Below, one piece after another: positions 26,028-38,300 of a stretch of 64,000 nt of DNA. This stretch comes from Onchocerca volvulus. Lineage: Eukaryota; Nematoda; Chromadorea; Rhabditida; Onchocercidae. Every line of letters starts with the position of its first letter. Position 1 is the first letter of the stretch. The notes under the pieces were generated by a model that had not been told where the DNA came from, ran no database searches, and saw nothing but the letters and a program-made list of their open reading frames with translations. The translations under genes were made by a program, and so were the position numbers. The stretch lies in assembly GCA_000499405.2 (NCBI GenBank), contig HG738140.1, positions 15,389,099 to 15,453,098 of the forward strand, given 5' to 3'.

Positions 26028-29000
26028 ATGTCGTTGTTAATACGCCTTCTAACAAGTAAAGTATCCAACAGCGTTATCGGAAAGTCGTCATTTCTTACTG
26101 GTCAGGTAATCAACAGCAACATCGGAAAAGCATTAACTTCTCCTCGAATTCCGCGAATGTTAGTGTTCTTTTGATTGTTTGGAGATTTGCTTGAATAGTA
26201 ACAACCAGAGGATAAATGATATTTCGGAGTTATGCTGTGTTGAAATGATGATTCTAACGGATCCTTACTGGCATTAATGTGTGAAATTATTCTTATTAAA
26301 GTTTCAGAACGGATGTTATAAAAAGACGTATGATACTTGGAGTATCACTATCACGTGATTTATTACCAGCACAGCGTCGAACAATCGGAATATGGTTGTT
26401 AGGATGTGCTGGAATGGTTTATGGGGCGGTTGCTTTGGGAGGCATCACAAGGTATCAATAAATTCTTTCCAGTTTTTTCCAATAAATTCTTTCCTATCTT
26501 ATTAACCTAAAACTGAAGTCAATTGATAGATCCTTTAATATTATCTTCCCAAAATGACCGGATTTCTATTTACAGATTGACAGAATCAGGGCTTAGTATG
26601 GTCAATTGGGATTTGTTCCGTACGATGAAACCACCATGGAGTAAAGATGAGTGGGAAGCGGAATTTGAACGTTATAAGCAGTTTCCAGAGTACAAGTTGT
26701 ATGTTCGCTGTTACCCATAAATAATATCAATTAAAATTTTCAATTACTATTGAATAACAATGATTAAATGTCAAATTTTTATGTTGAATTTTTCCTTTCG
26801 AATCTATAAAAAAAAAAAGAAAGTGATATTTGTTGAGATGAGGAACTTTTTCTTTTGATTACATAGGGTTGGTTAACAGAAAAATTTATAACTGCCATAC
26901 TGTTTTAGCAAAAGTAGTAACGAAGAGATGACATTGGCAGAATTCAAATTTATTTGGACAATGGAATATATTCATCGAATGTGGGGAAGGGCGTTGGGTA
27001 TTATTTTCCTAGTTCCTTGTACATTTTTTTGGACGAAAGGTCGTTTTTGTTCTGCAATGAAAAAAAGAATGATTATTGCTGGCACTCTGATTTGCTTTCA
27101 GGCAAGTTATTTATTTATATCAAGCTGGCTGCTTAGTAAATAACCGGAAGTTCTACTCTGGAAATTCATGTAGTCTTAACGATTTCCTCAACTGAAGTAA
27201 TTTCCAAACGTTCCACTTTTTTTTTTAATCTTTTCAGGGGCTCATTGGTTGGTGGATGGTGAAGTCAGGATTGGATCCGACGAACAATTCTAACAAAGAA
27301 ATACCTCGTGTTTCAGAATATCGTTTAGCTTCTCATCTGTCATTAGCTTTTGTTTTGTATACAGTGTTTCTATGGACTGGTCTTTCACATATTTTTACAC
27401 CTCATGATGTATGTTTTTATTTGCTGGAATTTATTTTAAATAATTGAGTTTTGATGCGAGAATTATTTAAATCTAATTTGACATCCATATTTTTTAGAAG
27501 ACTTGGTAATCAATTAAATTTCTTTTTAATAATGTCATAATAGGCAAGGCTAACTGTATATTCGAATCTTTTCCTTTATTCATACTAGTTTTTCAAGCTT
27601 TTCAGGATAACTATTAGGAAAAAAACTTGTAGTGTTTTTTTTTCAATTAAAAAAAACCTCATTGATTAGAAAATTAAGATTGTTTAGAACTGATCTGAAT
27701 GAAAAGAAAAATCTAATTTAAAGGAGTTTCTGCATCACTGTTTAATTTTCTTTTCTCACAAAACAATTGCTATGAAGTTCTTTGAACTCTGACAACTTGC
27801 GGAAAAAGCTTAAAAGACGTTTAACATAATATATTATCTTCTTGATGTCAAACATTTCAGCGAGCTTTATTTTTGTAATAGCAAAGTTTTGGCGCCAGTT
27901 TAAGATTTAAAAGATCTATAGAGAATCGAATCTTGGCAATCCTTTTGTATTTGCTTTTATTAATAAAACTGAAAGTCAGTATACTTCTTTTCGATTTGTT
28001 TTTCTTTATAAATTTAGAAGTAAATTTTGTAGTATACATAATGAATGAATTTTCAGCATACAAATGTTAACAAAATTGGACGATTACGTGGTATGACACA
28101 TCTTTCAAAAACGATGATAATTTTGACTGCAGTAATGGGTTAATTTTGTTTTATTCTTAACAAAAATCAAATATTATGAAAATCATGATTATGTGTAATA
28201 GCGCTATTACCTACGTTTTCAAATTGGATGAAGAATCTGTGTTTCATCTGGACTTAATTTGCAGGTGCTTTTGTTGCTGGCTTAGATGCTGGATTAGTTT
28301 ACAATTCATGGCCGAAATACGCAGAAAGCTGGTTTCCAGAAGATTTGTGGTTTAAAAATCCAAAATGGCGCAATATTTTTGAAAATCCAGCAACTGCCCA
28401 ATTCATGCATCGGAATATGGTTAATTTTCTAGATTTCTTATGACTTCGATTCGAAAACTTTTCCTATTTTCAACAAATATAAGAGAAAAATTTTGGGTAG
28501 TTTTTCTGACATCAGAGCTCTCTCTACTTTCAAAATCAAAATGTTTCATCATTTGCTGAAATTTACCAAAAGGTAACTTCCTGCTAATTATTTACAGGCT
28601 TATTTAACATTACTTTCGGTAACTCTCACATGGCTTGCTGGTCGTCGGATGCGCCTTGGTCGGCGTGCCAAAATTGCATTACATTCATTGATGGGTATGC
28701 TGTACTTGCAGGCCCTTCTAGGGATAGCTACTCTGGTAAAATACATTAAATTGTTCGAGTTTTTTGTTTGATTACGTTCATTGTTTAAAAATCCAATCGA
28801 ATTTGTTCGCTTGGATTTTCAGGGATTTAGGACAATGGTATAAGTGTAAAGCATTTTTTATTCTCCAAAAAATACTAGAAAATTTTCATGTCATTGTAAA
28901 CTATGCAATGAAAGAAAATTACGGTGCTATGGAAAACCATTTTTTTAATCAATAATCCTTATTCGTATGAATTCATGAAAATTCATGCTGTCCAACTATG

Positions 29001-29127
29001 AATAAATTTTAAATTTCAGGTTCACTATGTGCCGGTCTATTTGGCTGCCATGCATCAAAATGCATCAATGGCTGTGATAACACTTGTTTTCTGGCTTTCA
29101 AATGAAATTCGTCGTGTTCCAAAGTAA
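26028..29127 (+). CDS. cox-15: COX15, heme A synthase
   Basis: Nine exons join in frame: 26028-26158, 26308-26451, 26576-26698, 26909-27101, 27238-27408, 28057-28138, 28265-28419, 28598-28735 and 29020-29127, giving 414 residues. COX15 is a multi-pass inner-membrane enzyme that oxidises heme O to heme A for cytochrome c oxidase. Family motifs run in order: [98 protein letters not shown] and AMHQNASM. The four conserved heme-ligand histidines are all present. The N-terminus is Arg/Ser-rich and looks like a mitochondrial presequence, with a small internal duplication. Intron 4 has a GC donor (CAG|GCAAGT, 27102). Confidence 0.95.
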
Positions 29128-30652
29128 ATAGTTGTTGGATGATTGTTACGGCGGTAAATATCTGAAGAATTGATGAATGATTATTACGGTGATGAATATC
29201 TTTAACTCAAAAATGAATGATCATTTACAGAAATGCCGTAAATCCCTCGAAATGGGATTTTCGGCTTTTTTGAGGATGTATTGAACTGAAGTTAGTTGTT
29301 TTTGCTAACAAGACATTGAAATAAATTGCACTTTTTAAACTCATGTGATATTTTCCTTTTCAGATTGTTTGATATTATTGTATATTTTATTTTGTTATAC
29401 TGCTATTGTAATACTTAAAAAATATTTTTGCTCTCATAAATGACTTCATTCCTATATTTTTATCATTTAAATTTGATTTGTAATAAATTTTCTTCTCTGC
29501 TTTGTGCATTTGAATGAAATAAAAGGATTACTTAAATCATTAATCTCTCTCCTCTAGGCAAAGGATTCAAGCTGTTAGTGCTTTCTGAAAAGAGAATTTA
29601 GACTTTCAGAAATGTTAGTTTCATCCCGAATTTTTTCTTGATAAAATCCCCTTTTATCGATTTTGTCCTGCTATGATTTGTGTAATATCAGGATATATCT
29701 TACTGTTAGGTATTCCAGTTATAAGCTTATTTATTAGTCGTAAATTCCTTTGAGATACTGATTGGACTTAAATAAATTCAGATTTCTTGGACTGAATTCC
29801 ATTTCCACCATCATTTACAACATGACACAGCAAATCATAGAAGACATCAATATCTGACCTTTCGCTTATAAATTACAGCTAACGAAAGTTTTGCCTTTGT
29901 AAGTGAATTAAAATAATGGTGGGAAAGCTGTATTTATAAACATACATTTGAGGTTTGTATTCGGCCATATGCGACACGTTGCTATTTTAATGATTTCGAA
30001 ATGTTAAGAAAAAAATATCCATTACATACTCTTCATATCATATTTTTCGATGCCAAATATTGTATTTTTAAGAACAGTTTTAATTGTTGAAAATAGCTTG
30101 TAATATTTTACAGCCCCTTCGATTTACGGTAACCTTTCATTCTCATAAGTTATGCAAGCCGATCTTCAGAAATGCGTTTCAAAAATAACTAGCAATAAAG
30201 AATATCCTAGTTTTGCTAATAGTCATTGGAGCAATTTATACAAATTTCTGCTAGTGATCCATCATCCAAAATAAATTGGCGCTAAAACGAGAAAAATTAT
30301 TTGATAGTGGTCGATTGATCCATTCGAATTACCTTTTTATGAAATCCTATCCAATAAAGATTGGTGCAGTTATTATATATAAAATTAAATCTGGCATGAA
30401 AACTTGATAAGATGAGCAAAAAAAAAGAAAAAAACGAGTTTTCTAATCTTTTCAGAAAAAAGAATTTGTTTGATTCCATGTTTTACCTTGAAAGTTTATT
30501 CAATTCACAGTCTTATTTTTCCAAAAATAAAAACAAAACTTCACATTTATTACTAATACACATTTCTTGTATTTTTACAATTGCTATATAATAATAGTAC
30601 TAATACAATTAGGTAATGTAATTGAATGGATCGATTATGCGTCTTTTCGGTA
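29128..30652. other. Gap between converging genes
   Basis: This separates the 3' ends of COX15 (plus) and the coiled-coil gene (minus). AATAAA-like signals occur near 29320 and 29519. I see no gene in it. Confidence 0.45.
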
Positions 30653-33600
30653 CTAAATTTTTTCCACCGCTGTATGAATATCGGTTTGGGATTCGTATTT
30701 TTGATTCTTTTTTTCCTTCGATGATACTTCATGTTTAGCAAGGCTTTTTGATGCCTGTTTTTTCAGAGAATTTTGCGATCCTCTGAATACCATTGATTTT
30801 GCTACATTTATTAGATCTTCTGAATCTGTTTCTTTTTGTCTTGCTAAAAGAAATCCCCATTTCAGCTTTCTTTTTTTCCGGAACATTTCTTTTAAAACTT
30901 GAAAATTTTCGAAATTGAAAAGTATCTAATGGTTCTATCGACTTCAAGTTATAAAGTTAAGTTAAATATAGAAAAAAAAAAAAACTTCATTTAACAGGTA
31001 AAAAAATGGAAAGTATAAAATGACACCTACGTTGAAGTGATGAAAATGACGGCGTCAATTTTCCTGTTGAAGATGTACTAATATTTATCTGTAAATAAAG
31101 ATGATAAAATAGTGAAGTTGAAAAAGAAATCGAATGTAAGGAATAAAAAAATTAAATCTGAGAACTAGAAACAATTAATACAGAACAAATTATTCTTATT
31201 TCAAAATTACGAAATTAAGTTTGAATATCATAAAATTCGTTTTTATCCTATACATATAGCATCCTTTTGAAATTTCTATTAACAATAAATATTAACTTTT
31301 TAGAAGAATTTGTCTCGAAAATATACGAATGTTGAAATTAGATTTAGATTTTACCTCATACTTGTCCAAAAATTGTGAAACAAGACATTTCAGAAGGCTC
31401 AAATCAGCCATTAACGGATAATATTTGTTAAATTCATCACAGTAGACTAACAGGAATTGTGTAAGCTTATTTAATGATTCTTCTAACTGAGCCAATTTCG
31501 TTAATAACTGAAAGAACAGAAATGCTGTATCGTACTGTTGAAAACTAATAAAATTTATACTAAAAATTGATAAAATACATTATTAACAGTTGGGAGTGGA
31601 AATTAATCAAATAATCATTAAACAATCGATATGGAAATAAAAAATGAAATTAATAATCATATATTTAGAAATCAAAGATAGAAAATTGTGAGAAAAGATT
31701 TTTATTTTTTTTTAATTATCAATAATATACGCATAATAGGTAGATGGCTCAAGCAATGAATCATTAAACTTTGATCTTATATACTCCTAAAAATATAATC
31801 ATGCATTATTATCTTAGTATGGTCTAATAAATTGACTCGATCATTTCATTTATACACGTTATTTATTTCGTCTAATCATTTTCATCTTTTTACTTCTTTC
31901 CGACTTCCCAAATAAATTTTGCTCGTGGAAAATTCATCTAGAAATTTGATTTTAATTTTTATATTCATTCTATCCGAAATTCGTTCAATAATTGAGAAAC
32001 TCAAACAAACAAACATAAAAGTATATACAAGTAAATGATTAACTGTAAAAAAGATGGAATAAAAATGAGTGTTATCAAATTTGAATAAAATTTAAAAATA
32101 TTTTTTCAGGTTGTTTATACGTGCATCTTCACGTTTTTCTTTTGTCCAAATAACGAAATCCCTCATTAATAATTGGGCTTCTTTCTCGAAATTTTCATTG
32201 TTCAGGACAATTCGGTGAAGTTCTTTGGTTAACATCTGCTGTTTATGCATTGCTAGTTTAATTGCTGTCATATAATCGATGATACGAGCTATTGGAAACT
32301 ACAAAACATTTGTTACAATTAATTCTTTTACTTTTTTTCTTTTTTTTTTTGCTTGAAAAAACTGAAATTTTTGAAAAATGCAAACTTTTATATGAAAAAC
32401 AATACATTTACAATGGAAAATACTTTGACAATTATCTTAAACCGCATTATTAAAAAAATAAAAGATAACAAAATTAGAAGACGCATTATTGCTTCCTTTT
32501 TTCATGAATGTTCGAATAATTTCAAGCAAAGAATTTCATAATTTCATCACATATTTAATTATCAGTTATCATTATCCAGTCATTATCAGCTATCAATTTT
32601 TCTACATAAAATTTGTAAAAAGCATTTTTTTCCGTCTCACACTGTGTTAATCGTTTTGTTTACTTATTTGTTTATTTTTTGATATTACGGATAGAAAGAA
32701 CTAATCACTTCATAATTGAAACTGGAGAAATAGATGAACATTATTAGAAAATAAAGAGAAGACTTTTACAAATTTGATTTGAGGATTTCAATTTTGTTTG
32801 TATTTTTGTGAAATAAATTACTTCTTCGCTTATTTTATGTCATTCTCATCTTATTATTCATCATTAGCTTTTCAGGTCATAGAAATTTTTAAAATGAATT
32901 TTTAAGAAAGTAACAAAAACCTCAATGCCAATTTCTTCCGCTTCTACATCTTCTTGTATACGCATTTCAGTTTTAATAACATTTTGTTCCAGCCGCATCA
33001 ATTCCATATCAATTTCTGCGAGTTGAGTTGAAACGTCTTGTCTTATCGATGATAAATCGATTGTTGACGAGGATGCGTCTGAAAATGCACAATATGATTA
33101 TCATCTGCTTTGCATCATGTTTCATTTCAATTTTTTTTAAAATATTCGCTAGTCTCAAATGAAATTGAAACTTGTAAACATTTCACTACAATCAGATAAC
33201 ATTGAACTGCTAATGATAATTGTTTTAGAAACACTAAACAGATGGATAAATATACTGATTGACTTTATAGGTATCAGAATGACTTGAATTAACCTATCGG
33301 AATCTTTGTTATAGGATGGCTTAGTACAATATGTCTCACATGCTAATACTACATAACATGTTTTTTATTGAGTTAAAATTATAATCGTCAAATCATTACT
33401 AAAATATTTCATTTTGAAAAAGAATGAAAGCAAATGAAATTAAACCTGATGATGGATTTTCATCAACGACTTTTAGCATGGAAAACTTTCCCATGCTAGA
33501 AGTATTATTGTATGCCACGGTCGCTTGACTTGAGTGACTTTTCGGAATAACATTTATTTTAGCTTCTAATATTTTCAGTTGTACATTAACATCAGAAATC

Positions 33601-34134
33601 AATCGGTCGAATTGTTTCATAAATTGTTGTGATATAATTTCTTCACGTTGTTTGCTCATCTATTATTATCGCTCTTTCATTATTCCTTACTGACATTTAT
33701 TATTATACGATGCACAATCATTTTAACAGGGGTTTTTTGTTTGATAAGTTTAAAAAATATATAAACCATTTGGCAACAATTAATCATTTCTAGGCTTAGT
33801 GCTATTTTTTGATAATGATTGTTCATAAAACAAATTGATATGATATGATATGATTGGTGACATCAATTTGATAGTTGATAAGAAACTTAAATTAATTTTA
33901 GAGAACTAAAGGACAGCTATTTTAATTTTGTCTCATTACTATAAAGCGTAAGATAACTAAATAAATAATCATGCAATAGAAATCATGAGGGAATATGATA
34001 ACAAGAAAAGGAAAAATTTTTGAACATACAGATATGAAATCGTTCAGAAAATCATTTTCATGTCTTTTATATAATTTGTAAAAATTTCTTTCTTGTTGCT
34101 CAATTTTTGTCAAAGTTTCATTTGCAGCTCGCAT
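30653..34134 (-). CDS. Unrecognised coiled-coil protein
   Basis: Nine exons join with consistent phase: 34134-34030, 33659-33446, 33078-32921, 32298-32121, a 14-base microexon 32042-32029, 31786-31731, 31544-31355, 31088-31031 and 30843-30653, giving 387 residues. There is no signal peptide. Most of it is predicted helix: an N-terminal basic/acidic helix (NETLTKIEQQERNFYKLYK), LKILEAKINVIP, SIRQDVSTQLAEIDMELMRL, a central KQQMLTKELHRIVLNNENFE stretch, LLTKLAQLEESLNKLTQFLL, and a Ser/Lys-rich tail. It could be a structural or complex-scaffold subunit. LKILEAKINVIP faintly recalls WASHC3/CCDC53, but the rest does not. The start may lie further upstream. The microexon and the exon at 31786 rest on splice sites and phase alone. 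Confidence 0.6.
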
Positions 34135-35337
34135 GGTTTCCGTAAGATTATCTTAATTTTTTCGGAAAAAAAAGTACTTTTCTCTTTTATTTTTGAAAAT
34201 GAAATTTTTCTGAGTTTCCAATGTTTAAAGAGCCAAAGGAATTAGATTTGTCCCGAGAATAGTAAAAAAAAATATTGGTGAAATTATCTGAATTGAGTTT
34301 CTTTTGAATTTAATTCGCATTTAATTCAGAATTCTACATAAATCTTTTAGAAAAAAAAAAATTGCTGACATTTTCGAAACTCGATTTTTTATGTCATTGA
34401 ATCTATATGCCAATTACGGATTCTCATAATACATCGAACTTCCGTAAAATTTTCAGAATATTCTCCAAATATACACACCTTCTTGGATATTCCTTCTTGA
34501 CATGTTTGAATGAAACTACCACTCACTTTGATGATATGCAAAAACAAAAACTCATGAAGAATTATTCATATTTTTAAAGTTTTGCAAAAAGCTATAAATC
34601 TTTGCAAATGAAAGCATTTTATATCCTGTTACATTTGCATAATTTTCTTTAATCTCTGAATTTTTGATGAATAATTAGAGAACAAAAAAAGTTGGAGTGT
34701 TTGTTAAATCAATAAATATATTGCATTTATTGCAATTTTCAAATAATTTTATTTACAATGACGACAGAAAAATAAATATATAAAATTAGAACAAAAAATC
34801 TAATATTTACTAAGTAAAAAGCTTCAAGCAATTTTATGCTATCAATTTTTTAGAATAAGTTCAAAATTCTTTGTCAGCTAAATAGGCAATCAGTTCCATC
34901 TTATAAAACTATCCATAATGTGATAAGCAGAAATGATAAGTGCGGATAATTCTGTTGGAATACAAAAAAGCATGATCTAATTTCTTATGACACAGTGGAA
35001 TAATTAAATTTAAGCCTGAAATTAAATTATTCGAAAAGATATCATACAAAATGTACACTGGTTTTATGTATGACAGGCCCTAAAATGAAGGAAATTCAAT
35101 TCTTCACCTAAAACATGCATCCCGTACTGTAAATAAATATAATATGAATAAAATCAAAGATTAGATTTTACAATGTATTTTATTTACATAATGAAATCTA
35201 TGAATTTGAAGGATAATCCATAAGCACATAATTTAATTTCTTTCGAGACTTAACTTTTGTAGAACTAGTTGGAGAACAATCAGATCAATGTGAGTAAAAT
35301 TCCAAAATTAACTTTAATACAGATCAGATGTTCATAT
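34135..35337. other. Spacer between coiled-coil and TRIM23-type genes
   Basis: About 1.2 kb between the start of the coiled-coil gene and the end of the TRIM23-type gene, both on the minus strand. It is AT-rich with A-runs. An upstream exon of the coiled-coil gene could be here, but none was found. Confidence 0.4.
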
Positions 35338-38300
35338 TTACGCTTCCAATTCCAATTCTTCTATTTCATCTGATTGTTCCTCCATACCCAGAATTTCCGT
35401 TTGATTTCGTGCCAATAAAAGCTTTGATGTAAGCGCATCAATTGCTTCCCATAAGCCAATACCAGTCATTGCGTTACATTGATGAATCATAACAGTTCGT
35501 CCTACAACGGAAATAGTCTTTTTTTTTTTTTCGAAAAAAATTGAATCTAACAATTGTAGTAGCACCACTATTAAATTACATATTATTCAGTTTATATTAA
35601 ATGTCTGCCCTTTTATCTCCTTTTTAACTTTAATTTTTAACTCAAAAATATCACTGAGACAGGAATGGCAGAATGCCAGAAATGATCACACAAGAAACTT
35701 TTTAGAAGATTTATACTGACACCATTTCATTTAAATCCATCACTAGGTTAGACTACATACTGACTGGTCCACTTAATCTTTCAGCTATCAATAAATGGAC
35801 GCAATTCTTTTTTTGCTTAAAAAGTTGGTAATATGATTTGTTTTACTTCAACCTAAACCAAATAATGTTCTTCCAGATTGCAATAAAATCGCGTTTCACG
35901 AGAGGCAATCCTTCACTTCTCCTGCTTCCTCACTGGTCTATGATCATAAGCTTACCGGCACTAAATCGGTTAATATTCATAACAAGTTGGTCGATAGCAG
36001 CCGAACTGACTATACAATGTTGATTGACAATTGTCGGTTGTCGTCTATTCAAAATGACCAGAAAGCATGCATCGATAAGTTCTCGTTCGGCAAATATTTT
36101 CGCTAATTCATTTTGAGCTTCTCCGAATCGGCTTGGACACGAACTATCGATAACAAATACAAGAGCTGCAATTACCTATTATCCATTCCGAAATGAAACG
36201 TGATTCATATGATATACTTTTTGCTATTCTAAAGATGAAAAATTCCAACAGACAGAAATATCTAGCAAAATATTTGAAAAGCTATCAGTAATAATGATTG
36301 CTTTTGATCTTTTTATTAAATAATTTCGAATGTATTTTTATATGATCAAATAATTCCAATTTAATCGAGAATAAAGAAACTTTTTTCCAAGTATATTAAA
36401 AAGAAAGGTATCAATATTGTCTATACAAATTACTATAATTTCCTGAAATTCGCAACCAAACAAATATCTTTATACTGTTAAACGAACTTTTCCCTATAAA
36501 AGATTTTAGAATTTTTAAAAATGCCTTAATTAAACAGTTACAACAAACAGCCAAAACATCTACCTCTGTCTAAAATATTTTTGAAGAAATATTACTCCCT
36601 AATTTGTAACAGAAATTGAATGTTTTCCCAAATGATTCTTCCCAGGCACTCGTATTCTTAATGTAACAGTCGAATGTTATTTTCAAATCCCATATAAAAA
36701 TTTAATTTCCAAATATTTGTAATAAGTAGAGAAACCTTGAGTATTCATGAAATAATGTTTCCAAAGACGACGTAATTTCGGCACACCACCAACATCCCAC
36801 ATTGTAAGTTTGAAATTCTTGTACTGTATCGTTTCCACATTAAATCCAACGGTTGTTGTCGACTGTCTATATTCATCACTCTGAAATTTCTGTTCCTTTT
36901 GAATCCAGTTAAGGATGATTTTAGTATTAAAAAAAAAAAAAAAATAATAAAAAAATAAAATTTGATGAAAGAAATATATCTCGTTTAAACAAATATAAAA
37001 AATACTTTTTTACCTTTAATTTATATAGTATTGTTGTTTTTCCAGCTCCATCCAAACCAAGAATAACCAAACGAATGTCAACATTTGAACCCATATGAAT
37101 TCGATTATCAGCTGTGAATGAAAATGGAATTCTCGTATCTAATGAAAGACCACCTTAAATGAAAATAATTATGAGAGTAAAACCAAAACTTTTCTCAAAT
37201 ATATTTAAATTTACACTTAAATATTTAGCTTAAAATTAATTTAATGCAAAAAAGTGAAAAAACTCTTTAAAAAAAGTAATCATCACTAATTTACTATCAC
37301 AATTAATTTCACCACAGTGAAATTCAAAAAACTAACGAAATCAGCATAAAAAAATTATTTTTTTTAAAATTAAGTGAAAAGCCATTTTTTAGGCCTTCCA
37401 CTATTTTAAATTAGTGATGATTACTAAGCAAACGAATATTTGATCTGATGCTTACTTGGAGCGGAAGCGATATCACTTTGATGAGTACGTACCGCATCGA
37501 GCATTTTGATAAGATCGGTTTGCTGCTCAATAAGTCGGGCATCGTCCATTTCTGAACTTTCTTGTAATTGTGCTGATACCGCTGCAACCTAAATGAAGAT
37601 TTTTTTTCCTTCATCATTTAAACAAATAATGACGCACCAATGATAACTGAAAATTTTATTTAGTTTCAATCTGCTTAATAACAGATCCAATTAATTTAAT
37701 GCAAAAAAGTGAAAAAACTCTTTAGAAAATTATTATCACAAATAATTTCACTACAGTGAAATCCAACAAAAAAACAAGTCAGTCTTACCGAACATAGAAA
37801 AAATCCAGACTAAAAAAAGAAATACCTGATCGATTATAATTTTTCTAAATTATCCACACCTTTTTTTTGTCTCCTTCATCCGTTTATATCAATTCCAAAC
37901 GAATAAACAAACCTGCGAAGTGATGAAAGCTAGCTCCTGTTGATGTTGCCGAAGAGTTTCAATTCGATCAGCAACATGTGCATCCAAACGTGACACAGCA
38001 GTCCGTTCTTGAAGCTCAAGTTCTTCACGCAATCGTCGGAAATGAGCTTCAACTTGTTTTCGAGCAGTCGCATGAGATCCTTCATTCACATCCATTATCT
38101 CAGCTACTGTCCTGTAGAACAGTGATCAAGAATGACTAAGATGCAAATCTATATCTGGCAGAATCATGTTATCATAAAATACTTAATACATAAATTTTCT
38201 CCTCCTCCAACTTCCCCTAAATTATTTTTACCATTTTAAAAGAGACCAAGTTATTCAAAGATAAAATTCGAAGACAAGCAATATTATCTGATGATATCTA

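Noticed and set aside
32096..32298. Coiled-coil gene ending at a stop right after 32121
   Set aside because: Reading straight through gives a stop at about 32096, but a good donor at 32120 and a phase-consistent chain of downstream exons favour a longer gene.
33446..34134. Coiled-coil gene as WASHC3/CCDC53
   Set aside because: Only a short LKILEAKINVIP stretch is reminiscent; the conserved C-terminal part of WASHC3 is absent and the protein is much longer.
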